64,000 bases of DNA, taken from the NCBI GenBank assembly GCA_035578905.1, contig JAQJVL010000671.1, positions 162,436-226,435 of the forward strand, given 5' to 3'. The DNA is from Stictocephala bisonia. Lineage: Eukaryota; Arthropoda; Insecta; Hemiptera; Membracidae. Position 1 is the first letter of the stretch; every line of letters begins with the position of its first letter. This document shows positions 49,866-63,500 of this stretch, one piece after another. The position numbers and the translations under genes are program-made. A model generated the notes under the pieces. The model was given only the letters and a program-made list of their open reading frames with translations, was not told the origin of the DNA and did not search any database.

Positions 49866-50193
49866 GCCTGAGTGTTCGTGACTGAATCTACGTGGCTTAG
49901 AGCAGTACAAACTGTTACTGCCACTGGGGACGTGTGCTAGGACCACAATCCATATTGAGCGCTGATATATTGACAATCTATGCAATGCAATATCAGACCA
50001 GTGTGTTCATGACTGAATCTACGTGGCCTAGAGCAATATACAAACCTTTTACATCCACTGGGGACCATGTTCTAGGACCACAATCCATATTAAACGCTGA
50101 TGTATTGACAATCTATGCAATGCAATATCTGACCAGTGTGTTCGTGACTGAATCTCCGTGGCTTAGAGCAGTACAAACTGTTACTGGCACTGC
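49866..50193 (+). repeat. Tandem 131-135-bp units, about 2.4 copies
   Basis: ACTGAATCTACGTGG recurs at 49881 and 50012, and ACTGAATCTCCGTGG at 50147. Each full unit also has GGACCACAATCCATATT and TGACAATCTATGCAATGCAA. The third unit is cut at about 50188-50193, where the EnSpm-like element begins. Confidence 0.85.
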
Positions 50194-50204
50194 GTGCCCA
50201 GACA

Positions 50205-50600
50205 GCACATGCATATTCTGTGAACATTCTCAGAATGTTTCCTAAGAATATTCATAATATACCAAGCATATTCTGGAAGATTCTGAGAACATTTCCAGAA
50301 CCATGATTGAATATTCTATGTCCCACCTTGGAAATATTCTCAGAATGTTCTCCAGAACATTCCAGGAACCATCATGGCATATTCAAGGATGATCCTAGAA
50401 TATTCCAAACAAAGAAGTTCAGAGTGTTCTGAGAATGTTCTTGGGAGATTATCCTAGGAATATTCCGGGGAGATTGATAACATTCCTAGGCTTTTCTGAG
50501 AATATCCATCACTGATTCGAATATACCAGGGATATTCTTGTAATATTGCAACTTCAGTATTTAGAATAATCTCAGAATGTTCTTGTTATCTATTTAAGAA
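50205..50600. repeat. Subterminal motif cluster, left end of the EnSpm-like element
   Basis: Repeated, mostly palindromic copies of the core AGAATGTTC/GAACATTCT: GAACATTCTCAGAATGTTTC (about 50222), ATTCTGAGAACATTTCC (about 50279), ATTCTCAGAATGTTCTCCAG followed by AACATTCC (about 50337), GTTCTGAGAATGTTCTTGGG (about 50427) and AATCTCAGAATGTTCTTG (about 50569), mixed with GGAATATTCC-like variants. CACTA elements carry such arrays as binding sites for the accessory protein. Function here is inferred. Confidence 0.65.
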
Positions 50601-51516
50601 TATAGGCGGGAATTTTTTTATTCAAATAACAATTTTTGAAATATATAGTATTATATACATTTGTAAATGAAAAAATAAATGTCCTCTTTTGTTTATCTTG
50701 TGACAGACATTCCTACCTTCTTACCTTTTAAAATTCAAAGGTATTTTATTTCTTCTCACCTGGAAATTGAAATTTTATTTTATTTCCATATTTTATTTCC
50801 AACAAAAATTTAATTCTGACAACTCTAAAAGCTACAGCACTATTAATACAATTTTAATTATTATTTCAAACCGCACTTCTTCAAAATATGTAAAACTGTT
50901 TGTGCAACAAAAAATTACCAAAATTTGTGTTCTGCACATATAAATTGGCTGTTAAATTAACAGTTTAAAAATTATATAGGCTATATATCTGAGAAATCAA
51001 ATTCAGAAGATGGCGTTCAATATCAGTGTTTCTTAATGAGGATAATAAACCACATCAATAAAAAAGTTACCACTCATTTCATGTTAATTTAACATAATCA
51101 TTTAGCAATCAAATCGTCAACAAAAGGGGCATCGTGGTTTAGCCACAAACAAAATAGTTATTATGCTAATGTGATAATCAGCTGTTGTTTTATTATACCT
51201 TAGAAATGAAACAGCTACCGATGTTATGTAATTGGGCCTAAACTGTACATTAAGGGCTTTAAATTAATTTAAACAATAGTTTCTAGCTCAGTGCGCAATC
51301 TTGAGACCATTAAAAGGCACATACCATGGAAGGACCTTCAAACAGCACCTAAATCATGAAAATCGACCTAGCAGTAGTTTAGCCACAATCTCATCCTCAA
51401 AAATCGCCTTACTCTTTTAATATATGGATGAAGTTTGGAATAAAAGAACAATACTAAAATGATGGGAAATAAATTTAATAAAACTAATATTTAATTACAA
51501 AAATAGTGTTTAAATT
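50601..51516 (-). other. 3' flanking region of the DUF4806 gene inside the transposon
   Basis: AT-rich, non-coding. On the minus strand, ATTAAA-type polyadenylation variants occur within 50 bases after the stop codon (plus-strand TTTAAT near 51473 and 51489). I cannot tell which is used. Confidence 0.4.
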
Positions 51517-54500
51517 TTAATTTAACGCTTCTTCATTGTTTCCTTCAGGTACCGCAACAAAGATTCTGAAACAAAACATAGGAATAAAACGTATGAATAC
51601 AAATATTATATTGATTCCTAATGTTTAAAAAACAATTAAGGAACCCTTCAATTAATATGATTCTTTAAATGTTGCAATTATTTGTCAAAAATAATATTAA
51701 CATTCTCAAAAATTTCTGATAGTGAAGTTGCTGTTTACTTTTGGTGTCATAATAATAATAATTCTTTATTGATTTTTACAATGTAAATTGCGAATAGATG
51801 TTAATATTACTTCATAAAAAGCATTAGGGAATTATGTCAAAATATGTGGTTATTCTTGGCTTTATATTGCATAATTTAATTTAAACAAATAAATGGTACC
51901 ATATGGCTGAAACAACTTTTTTCCTTCATTATATTACATAATATATGTAATAACTCTTCACTCATGCTTTGCAATGGAATTTAAAAGGGGCCTCTTTGAC
52001 TAGAGCCATTGACATGTGTTCTGCTGATGCTCAAATTGCTTCACTACGCTCGTAGTTTCCATACATACTTAATCCATTGGCATACTACCCCAGCTTTAAG
52101 GAGACTGCTTTCCTACGCTTGCAAAGTCCGCACAGAATCAAGTACCAAAGTTTTTGTATTCAGTCTCATAACCTTTGTACTAGAGTTTGCCCACTCAAGT
52201 GGTTTTCACAAATTCATTTGTCATTTATAGCAGGCTATAAATGGGCAACATTTATTCAAAACGTTTGAACTATGTTTAAGAAAATTTTAGATGTTTAAAA
52301 TAAAAATAACTTTTTTATTTTTTTTTGTGGGGGGAGGGGGGGATGTTTCTTAAAATCAGTGATTAAAATAAAACAGCTTGTTGTCACAGTTAAATTACAA
52401 CTGCGTGTACCAAATTTTGATTAAAATCAGACCGTTGGTATAATCCGTATATGACTCTTATGTAAAAAACCCTTTGTTTAAAGGAAGGAATCCCAAAGAA
52501 GATATTTTTACTAAAATCTCGAATTGGAAAATTTTTACGAAAGCTCGTTACAGCTGTTATTTCTACAACACCAGGTGGTTACCAAATAGCTGCCAATGTT
52601 AATCCAGTTGGAAAAAATATAATTTTATGATAAATTAAGGCTTGGAATTTTGAAAAATCCCTTCTCAAAACACCTCTGAGTTATAACAAAAAAAAAAAAG
52701 AAGACAGTTATGACAAAATAGTCGGAACATAAGAAACTCTCACAATTCATATTCCAACACTCTCCTTATTTGTGGATTCCCTGGCACTTGATTAAGTTTC
52801 TGAATTTTTCCTGTCAAAAGGGGTAGTTTTAATATCAGATATATACTGACTAAAACTATAACCGGTAGAAAAATAAAACAGATTAGACTATAGTAAGAGG
52901 TACCGTCCCAACCAATGGGTAGTTTATAGGCAAATATAGGATGAACAGGTGATTTTATAGCGAGTGTGGCGCTATCTTGTAGTCTTGTTACAGACTAAGA
53001 CAGACTGTATGCTTAGACAGGACTATAATTAATAGCCTGGACAGTCAAAGGCGGATGTACCTACGGTTTATCGGGGAATCCGAACCACACTTCCAATATT
53101 TGTACAAATTGTTCTAATTGTGAGCATGTTTTTTGATTACTATGGAGTGCAGTATTCATTAGTGCGGACGCAAATCCACACATATGAAGTAGCATCCACA
53201 AGCCATCACTCACAACCATCCGCAACTCAGTTTGAGTTCAGATAGTATTTCAGTAGACTACAAGTGAGTCCGGCTGTGATAAAAAAATTACCTTAACAAT
53301 TTAAGTTAACATAATAGTTTAAATTAGACCTACTTACTTTGCTTTTGCCCTTTCTGATCTCTCCCTTGCTTTGACCAACCAAGCCTTAATGAAACATGCA
53401 ATGCTATCATTGGTTGAGTCATGAAAATTGACCCGCACAATATCTGAAAAACCAAATCTTAAATTAATGAAGGATGACTAGTATTTAAATTATTAGATTA
53501 GATTAAAACAATGACTTCAATTTGGGTTTGTATCACATTATTAAAAAAATAAACACAATAAAGGTTTTAATAACACTACTTGAATGTAAGAAATCTGGGT
53601 AAGAGAATCATAATGAGAAAATTTATTCTTTGAAGATATAAAATTAATATAATTTTAAAAATTCAAAAAAGCATTTATGAACATTTGCCATTGTCCAAGT
53701 GATAGCAGACTAAACAATTACTGACATTTTGTCATTTAATACAGTGCCTGTTATGAACTTTTTATATCATCAATGGTGTAATTATCTGAGGTTTCTTTAA
53801 AGATGGAAAAAATATATGTGGATTACGACATTGCGAGAGGAGTAGTAGAACTCATTACAAATGGATATCAAGCCACATTTTGATTTAGGTTCTCCTACTT
53901 TAGCTCATTTCAGTTTAAGCCCAAAATAAATACTCATAAATACCTTGAAATAATATGCCATAAACAGATTTATTTAGTTTATTAAAAATAAAATAAAAGA
54001 CAGTTTCCCTGTAATTACTCCAAAACCTACAGGCCAGGTTTCTTTCAGGATGGTTTTAGTCTGACCTAATTATTACCAAACAGCTGTTTGTATGATCAAA
54101 ACAAACTTATTTTGAAACATCCAGTAGGTTGAGGTAATGCCTAGTCTTGAACCAAAATAAAGCTCCGACTTCTAAATTGGTACTTAAAATAACTAAGTAC
54201 AGTTTGGTACAAAACAGAATAGAATAATGGTCTGTTTCACTTTACGAGTTCAGATAACTTAAGCACCAACTATATAGCATTTGAGACTACTTACCACAAA
54301 TGACATTGGCCAGTTGAAGCTCCTTAAAAACCATCTTCTTTTTCCAGCCAGCCCAGCTGTATTGGGCTGCTAGTTCATCCGTCATAATCTGCTGCATCAG
54401 ATCTCTCGTACAGAATTTTGGGTCCCTCCCACCAAACTTTGAAAAATGTTGAATCTGTAACATGTAATAAAGAAACATTACAATACACTGTACAATTAGT

Positions 54501-57500
54501 CAATGAAAGCAATAAATATTGCCGTTGGTTAGGTTTATGCTTAGTTCTTAGAGAGATAAATTATTTAGTATTTTTATAGGAGACAAGTTAAAGGCTGCAC
54601 ATTGTCTAGCATTACCCTACAACTATAATTACAACCAAATTATATTATATCCAGCCTATGCTAAAATATTGAAAAAAAGGCAATTTTCAAGTTTAAAACA
54701 AGGGGAGTCACTATTCCCTATGCTGGCTGGCAATGTTAAATTAGTGAGATTTAGGTAAATTTATTTAAAAAACTAAGTGATACAAGTATATGGTTTATTG
54801 TATTTTGTTTGTTGTGCTTTTTTGTAAACTTTAACGAGAGAAATTACATATTATTTTAGATGACTTTCATGAATTAAAAAAAATACTATGTAGTAATTCC
54901 CATGGTTTGTGCGCTTAAATAATTTACTAAAAAATCATTAAACAATATCTTTCAAAAACCTTGTGTTAAAGTATGTACAATTCCATGGTAAAGAAAACAA
55001 AACGCGAATTGTGTGCAACACATCATAAAACATTTTTTTTACCTTTCATGTAAATTTTGCATACAGAATGTAATATATTTTCTTAAACGGAAAACTTCAG
55101 AGCATAATAAAGTTAAAAAATTCCCAAACATTCATACTTTTTGTATGCGACTAGGTGTTACTGTGACAGTTTGCATACTGTAAGGATTACTCGCAATATG
55201 GTCAAATTTTTTCCATCTAATTTACTAAAGCATGTTACATGGAACTTGAGACAAAGTCAATAAAACTTAATTTAAAAACAAATTTGGATGACAATGAAAG
55301 TGTAAAATATACTTACCAAACAGGCCTTGTAGACTCCATCCAAATCTGCCTTCAGTTTATCTTCAACATTATTCACCTCTTGTACAGAAGCCAATGGAAA
55401 ATCCTGATGAATTTCTACATTGTTCAAGATTTCCACTTGGATCTGAGGTTGTCCCCTCACTTCCGGGATTCCTTTACTTTCTTCAAGAGCAATGACCCTT
55501 TGTAAAATTTCATTCTGAGTCTGTTTAATTTCTTTTAGGTTGTCTGCAATGGCTTTCAGTTGGTATTTGAGAGGAATTATATACCTCAAAATGGTCTTAA
55601 TGGATTTTTTATCTGTAGTCTCCGGTGTCTCTACCTCTGTAAAAAAACAAAAACATTAGCAAACTTAGTATAGTAAGATTCCAATTTACCCCTCAGCAAA
55701 GTCAAAGGGGGATAAGTTAGTTTCTGCTAAACAACACGAAAGCCAGCAAAAGAATAGAGGAAAAAGAGTTGATGATATCGTTAAGATTAGTAAATGCACA
55801 TTATGGACAAATTGGTAAACTTCAATGAAATTACATATACCTCTAGATATATTTTGCCATCCAAATTAAGGGGGTTTCATATCTTCTGCCACATCCTGGA
55901 AAAACTGATTTCAATCTCCCTCTTTGTAACCTTTCTTAACCAATTACAGCTATGTTAATGCCATAAATAGTTAATCTACAGCTGAATTGTTGTGAAAATT
56001 TAATTGCAAATAAAATTTAAGAGTAGGCAGTCGGTAAAGCTGGTAACAAATTGTCAAAATACGGGATTTTTGGAGTTATCTAGCATTAAAAGAATAATTA
56101 ATTTAAAAAATCTAAAATGATAAGTGGCATAGATTGGAATATGAAAAACAACGATGCAATAAAGGGGATGCAAAAGGGGATGCAAGCCTCTGTGTGCATT
56201 TTCTTTTCACAATAGCCCATGTTAATTTGGACCAGGAGACGACAATATCATGGTGGCGATACCGAACCCTTAAATGAGGTATAATTCAGTTTCCTTTTAT
56301 CAAATTGGGCACAAATTACAAACTTACACAATTTCTATCTTGAACAGCTGAAGTGAAAAGCCTAAAGAATCAACAGTTCCAAGATGTTGAGAAATGATTG
56401 CAATTTAAATATTTCCTTGTGAAAAATATTGTTATATCCTCAACCATAAAATATTAACACTATTAAATAATTTTGATACACTTTGCAAAATGTTTAGATA
56501 AGGTAGTAATAATAAAGAATTTATCCTACCCTGCTGAGTACGCATTGGTGGAGTCTGGCAGTTTTTCTTTGATCTATTATCACTCTTAGACGGCGTGGCT
56601 ACGCTTTCGTCCACTTTCCTTTGTTTGGGTGGTCTGGGATAGTCCCTCACTTTTAAAGAGGAACTATAAATGTCTTCTTCCTCTGAGCTGTCCTCAGATA
56701 TTAATGGAGGAGGGCAACTGTAAAAACTGTCTTCTTTCCTTGCTCTTGTATGCCGGCTCTTTTTTTCTTCTGTATCGGTATTTAAATCCGATTGGTTTTC
56801 TGCCAGGGTCAGTTTTTCTTTAGCTCTTTCAAATGAATCTGAAAAAAATACAACTGTAACGCAAATAAAAACCACTTTTACTACATTAGGTTAGGAGAAA
56901 ATAGTGGCTCAGGCATTTAACAAAATATGCTTTATAGAGAATATGTATGTGTCATTAATATGCTTGAAAAGTCCTTCATGAGTGAGTGTGAAATTATGAT
57001 CTATACTCTATTATTTCAAATAGCTTTGGGATTTGGCTCGCATTTTAATAAAACTTTGTTTGGACGTAGTTTCAAAGTTTTGTTTGGACGTAGTTTTAAA
57101 ATTAGAAAAACCTTCAAAATGTTGATTATGTTTTGTTTGCGTTAATTTAGGTTGGTTTCCTTGCGTCTATCTATGTACCACATCAAATCTATGGTGAGTC
57201 ATTCTAACGTGCAATGAATTTAAAGCCTGGCCGATTTAGTATAATGTAAAGTTTTTAATTGTGAACAGTTTACAGATTAATATAGTTTAATATGTTTTAT
57301 AGACTGATTCATCAAGTGTTAAGTAAAAAGATTCTGTAAAATGTTATGGTTGACTGGTGCCCTACCAAACTTAACTTTTTATCAATTAAACCTTAACTTA
57401 TTATGCCTACTTTAGATCTACTATTTCATCTGTAAATTCAGCCTAAAATGAGTTTCAAGTTTACATAAAACAGGAAGCATATTCTATAACCCTGAATTTG

Positions 57501-60500
57501 GTACTGAATTTACACTACATTGGTTTAATCCACTTACCACTGCCACCAAGGATCCGCAGGATCTCACATTTCGAATATTGGGGGCCAACTTCTTCCAAAG
57601 CTTGAACTGCTTTATAATATTGTTTGGAGTTTTTAATGTTGGGCCACCAACAAAACGTTTTATCCCTGCTTATCCAATTTTTTGGCACTAATTGTAGTCC
57701 ATCGTCAAACAAGACAATTCTGAATTGTTGTTCATCATGATCTGCAACATCTAAAATAAAATTAAAAGGATTTGGTTGACATTTGTTATTTAAAAGTCAA
57801 TCATAACAAGTGAAAATGTTTAGTATAATATTGTCTTTTACTAAATATAGACCTACTGAAAAAATATGTGTTTCAGTACAAATATACGAGCATTGAAATA
57901 GGTATAAATAGCATTGTAGGTCCACATTCATTTAGCAGGTTTGAATTTATTATAAATTATCAGAACATAATATTAATGAGTAAGAATATTTACAATGATG
58001 CAATACTAATATCTTCCCAAAAGAAGATGATGTAGTGATTCAAAAAGTATTTTAAAGTGATTTAATATCATATTTTTGATTCCAGGCAGTAATTTAAAGG
58101 ATTTTTCTATCATAAAGAATTATTGTTTTACTATTCTACACTTTAAAATAAACTATGAACTCAATTAGAAACTTTCATTGTAACGTGTCAAACCGTTTGG
58201 AATGCTAACTAAAAAATTGGGAACTCTAATGCAGTAACTTTTTAAAACTTACCATTTAATAATACTGTGGAGGAGAAAGTCTTTAAATTGGGATTTATGA
58301 ACCAGCACCATGAATAATTGGTAAAACTACATGTTTATCGTCATGTGCCAATACAAACAGTTTGCATTTTATTTGGTCTAAAGCCCAGATTTTCAAACTT
58401 GTAGATAATCTTGAGACTACTCTTATTCCAAACAAGGTTGAATCACAGGGTTTTTTAAAAAGTTCTTCTTTATGTTCAAATTCTTTTCCTATGATAACAG
58501 GTGAATTGAGTTCCAAACTTTTTGCAAAGTTTTCTATTTTTATTATGGTGCCGTCAATTAATTCACACCACGAATTCGCTTGTGTTTTGGAAATTATTTT
58601 GCAGCTTTTGAAATAAACTGTGCTATATTGGGGATTGATTGAGTTATGTGTGAGAGGCCCTTCATAATGGAGTGACTCTTTGTCTATTTCAACAGTGGTG
58701 TTGTCTTGGAGCAATTTTTTGTTTGGTATGGAGGACTGACTCTGTTGTTCTTCGTAAAACCTTCTACACAACTGCTGCAGAGGTTTATCCGATTTTCGTA
58801 ACTTTTTTTTCAAAATCTGCATCTCGTTCTCAAAAGCGAAGGCGCTAAACTCATCTAACGGTCCAAAAGTTTCAACATCTTGTGCCAAATGAGTAAGGCC
58901 ATGAACATTGTGACTTACATTGTGTCTACCATACAATAGCGAGAAGTTTTGTACAAAATTTTGTAAGAGCTCTTTCGCGTATTGCAGATAAGAGGGAACA
59001 GTTACAAGTTCAGGACTGCAAAGAATTCTAATTCCTACATGTAAACTTAAGAAGTTTTCAAAACAAATCTCTGGCAGAGCATTTTTGAAGGCTATTATAC
59101 CAGTGTATAATAGAATCTCACGGAACTCAGTAGCTTTCCACATCTTAATTTCTTTTAAAGACCTGGGTTTGCGAGAAAATTCAACAGGTATAAAAGTTTT
59201 TGAACTGACCAACCATTCAGAAATTCGATTGATTTGGTAGTTTCCAATTTTGAATTGCTGACGTTTCTTTCTAGTTCTCTTATCACCAAAAATCCACAAC
59301 CCAAGTAACTTTTTTACCACACCAAGGCATACAAGATGCATGTAGTCTATTGGGACATTGGTCACCAGCCCTAAACTTGGAATTTTGGTTAAATCTGTGA
59401 CACCAAGATGAAACTCTTGTCTGCTCCTGTCCACATCGGGGTTAGCATAATCATAATCACTACGTGGTACTGCATTTCTATCATCATAAAAACATACACT
59501 TCCCTGTAAATGGTGGCCATGAATAGTACATTTTGTACAGCTGTTGTAGCCTGAATGACTTTTTACGCTCAGAATAAAGGCCTTCGCAGGAGCATCACAA
59601 ATAATATATTTAATTTTAACACTGTACACAGTTGTTTTTATAATGATTCCATTTTTTGATAAGTCTAAGACTTCATCAATAAAATCCTTCATATATTCAT
59701 TAGCATTGTCAGGCTTTTCATTACCGTGGTAAGCTCCTATCAAAAATATATTCCTTCCTGGTACATTAACCACTCTTCCCATAATGGGCCAAAGGCAACT
59801 TCCAGAAGATTTTGCTATTGGAAGTCCATCGAATCCTACAGCAAGCTCAATTTGGCAAAGATTTTTCACCCCAGAAATATTTTCCCCTATAGATGTTTCA
59901 CTATTAATATTTGTTTTTATACCAGCATGCCAATATTTTCCTGGAAACACATCCCTTATCTCTGTGTATCTTGGCGTATTGAGTAAGGTTCTGGCATCTA
60001 AAGGTAGATCAGCGTGCCCATGTGAATTCAAAAGCTTAAGTAAGTCTGATAATGTTTTGTTTGGGACTTGATTTCTAATTGACCAACTAGCTAGGTCTTC
60101 CTTTAAGGATTGACTACTTTCAGTTTTATTCAAGCTGTCAGGTTCAATAGGATGAGTTGGCATATCCAAGTCATCACTTTTAGATGACGATGAATCAGTA
60201 TAAAGTAAGGCAGTTGAAAATGATGAATTCGGGAAACTTGACAATGAACTAGAGGTAAATGAAATGGAAGAAAGCGGTGAATTTGGTAAACTTGAAAGAG
60301 AAGAAGATAAGCTTGGAGAGTTTTGTAATTGAAAAGGAGGACTTTCCAATACATTTGATTTATCAGTAGGATTACTCTCAAGATTAGTTCCTGAATCATT
60401 TAGATGATCAATTTGTAAGCATGGAATAAACCTATTGTTTTTAAACTGCCTATCATCAGTATTTTCTTCAAAATCGCTTATTGGACCAACTAAGTCATCT

Positions 60501-63500
60501 AAAACATCTAAACTGCTACAGCTTGAATCAGTTGATTCCAAGATTAAGTTGACTTCATGCTTGGTTTCTTCTAAAGCAATCCTCTTTAAATGCTTCAGAG
60601 AAAGATCTTTTAAAGGCTTTCTCCTTTTAGACATGTTTTTCTTACATCAAACGGTTTACAGCAATTCTAAAATAGAAAAAACTTATGTTGGTTACCTCAC
60701 TTTATAAGCAATAACATATAAAAAATAAAAAATCCAGCCTAATACTGGCATTGCTTTGAAAAAAGGTTATTTCATACCTTGTATATATATACCATCAAAT
60801 AAATTCCTCATAAACTAGCCTTAAGACAATAAACAACTATCATATAAGTTAGGTGATATCTAATTTTACAAGTTTTTATAGTTTACCACTTACCAATTAA
60901 GTGGAATTCACAGTTTTTACTTTTCAATTGATTTATATGCACAAAATGTTTTTAAATTACTTGGACTGTTTCAGTTTGAAACATAACCAATGACTGGACT
61001 GGCTAGTAAAAATCTTTTTAGCAAATAAACTAGCTGGTAAAGTTCCCTCCTAAAACAGCCAATCCGTTTTAGACGTTACATCTGTACTCTATAAATTGTT
61101 CAGTTTAATTTAAAATATTTACAAAAATCTATTTCTAAAACAGAAACACATTATTTTGGCTGGCCATAGAAGTATTTGTAAAAAAAATTTATTTATTTTT
61201 AAATAGAGTAACAATTGAACTTGTTTGTGGGTATAGGCCTAGAGCATAATTTTATTAAGGTTGTTATATACCCATAAAAAGTAAAAACTACTTCTTATTT
61301 GTGATATGTGAAGGCTTTTTGTTTCTATTGAAAACCATAACTGTAATTCCTTTTAACAAAAGAAATGAAAATATGTTTTCTGTAACCCAGTTGTCATCGA
61401 TTTTGTAATGGATGTTAAAAAAATGGTTAAACTCTTATTTAAAAGCATTATGAACTATTACTATTGTTACTCATGAAACCAGCACAGTTACAATATGAAC
61501 TAGAAGGTATTTTCATAATAAATAAATAGTTTGCAGTGTTTTAAAATATTTGCATTGGCTAACAAACCAACAATGACAACAGTGCTACTGACTTGAGCAA
61601 ATTATACACAGGATTTCAACTTTTTCCAAACAACTTTAAAATCGACAAAATAATTTCAAAAAATAAAATAACTAATATATAAGATTAGTGTGATAAACTT
61701 AACTACTTTTTTCATTATAAAATTAATTTCGGTAGTTTTAAACAAAATTTTCCCAAATTCTTTCTTACATAGATTGGCTAGAAGGTTCTTCTACTTAAAA
61801 CAGTAGCCGTATGACATTCAACACAAGCAAGGTAAACGCAGTAAACCAACTTTACTTGTCAGATAATAGTGAATAAATAGTCGATAATGAGTAATTGCTT
61901 TAAATATGGGCTTCTACTTAAACATGAAGAGTATGAATTTGTGTTTACTGTCTTTACAATATATTCAAATAACCTAATCTTTTAGAATTTAGAAAAAAAT
62001 ACATCTTGAAATAAACTGTACGCCAACCTACCTCAAAATTAAAATTAAAAAAAAAACTTGTCAGAAAAAAATATTTTACCTTAAACTAGTGATGTGGGCC
62101 GGGTAAATACCCAGTGGGAAGGTAAATATAAATCGGGTATTTACCCAGAGGTCGTTTAAATACCCAAAATGAGGGTATTTTCAGTTATTGAGCTTTTTAT
62201 TACACTTTTTTAATTGTTGATGAAGTATTGGACAAACAGGGACTGAAACACAGCTATTTGATGCCTTAAATTGAAATCAGGAACAATATTCATCCTTCAA
62301 AACTAAACTAAAGGAAAATTGACGTGCGGGTATTTATATGTTTTGGCACTGTAACACCGTAACCTTTTTGTATTGGTTCTTAAAGAGTGTTTTTCTTAAA
62401 CTAAAGTAATATATTGAATAACATATTGTTGTTGTTTAGTTTTTAAAATTTTTAATACATAGGCCTACCAAGGTATTGAGAAGGCCGAGTTCATTAGGGT
62501 ACCGACCGGTACTGAAAATGAGCAACAAAGACAGGTTTTGTAATTTTTCTGATGTAGGCCTACATTACTTTGAATTTCTTTAATAAATGATAAAAACTAT
62601 TCTAAACAAAATTTGATTTTGATTTGACCGAAGTTGTACTTCTACTACTCAACTGATATTTTTCATTGTAAAACATAAACATTGTGTTGAAAACGGTATA
62701 TTGCACCTTTAGTAGAACTTTACCAATGCTCTAAATTAATTTCCACTAATTGTTATCTCATTGTTTGCAAAAAGGCCTAGTTCAGTTGTAACTCTGAGTT
62801 TTCAGGTTATAAATATTGAATTGTATCTTCTTATCCAATTAGTCATAATTAAATTAAATTGTTATTAACTATCTAATCTTATTATATTTCTAGAAAGTTA
62901 ATATAGAATAGGCCTAGTTTGCATATTGGTACCTTTTTTAGGGTTCAACTTTCTGCGACACATGATTTTTAATGTAATATCAAAAATACCCAGGTATTTA
63001 CCCAAATTGGGTATTTACCCAGGTATTTACCCCGATTTATAAGTACCTGGGTATTTCACATCACTACCTTAAACATTAGATCCCAAAATAAATTTGGTGC
63101 TAGAATTTGAATACTAAAGACCTATGTACGCCACATTGGCTTGGTTTAGACTTTGTTTGTGAACATTGGTAGTGTTTTCTATTACAAATAGGTTACCGTT
63201 CTTGACTAGGCCTACTAACAAGCTTAAATTGGCATGATCACAATATCCCCTTTAAATCTTATTTAGATCTATGATTGAAATGGGCTATAATTTTTGGGTT
63301 TCACTTTGGTTTGAACCAGTAACAAAATTCAAATAGCCTAGTTGCCCAGACATAAACTAAAATGATTTATCCCTCAAAAATATCTTCCTGGTGGTAATAC
63401 TGTAAAACGATTTTCCTACTTGATTAATAGGCTAGAAACTTTAAACCTTCTTATAAAATCAGCAACTTTAAAGAACTACCTACTATGGGCATAGGTAACT

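Noticed and set aside
58362..60707. Plus-strand and alternate-frame open frames across the transposase
   Set aside because: Shadows of the 779-aa minus-strand frame.
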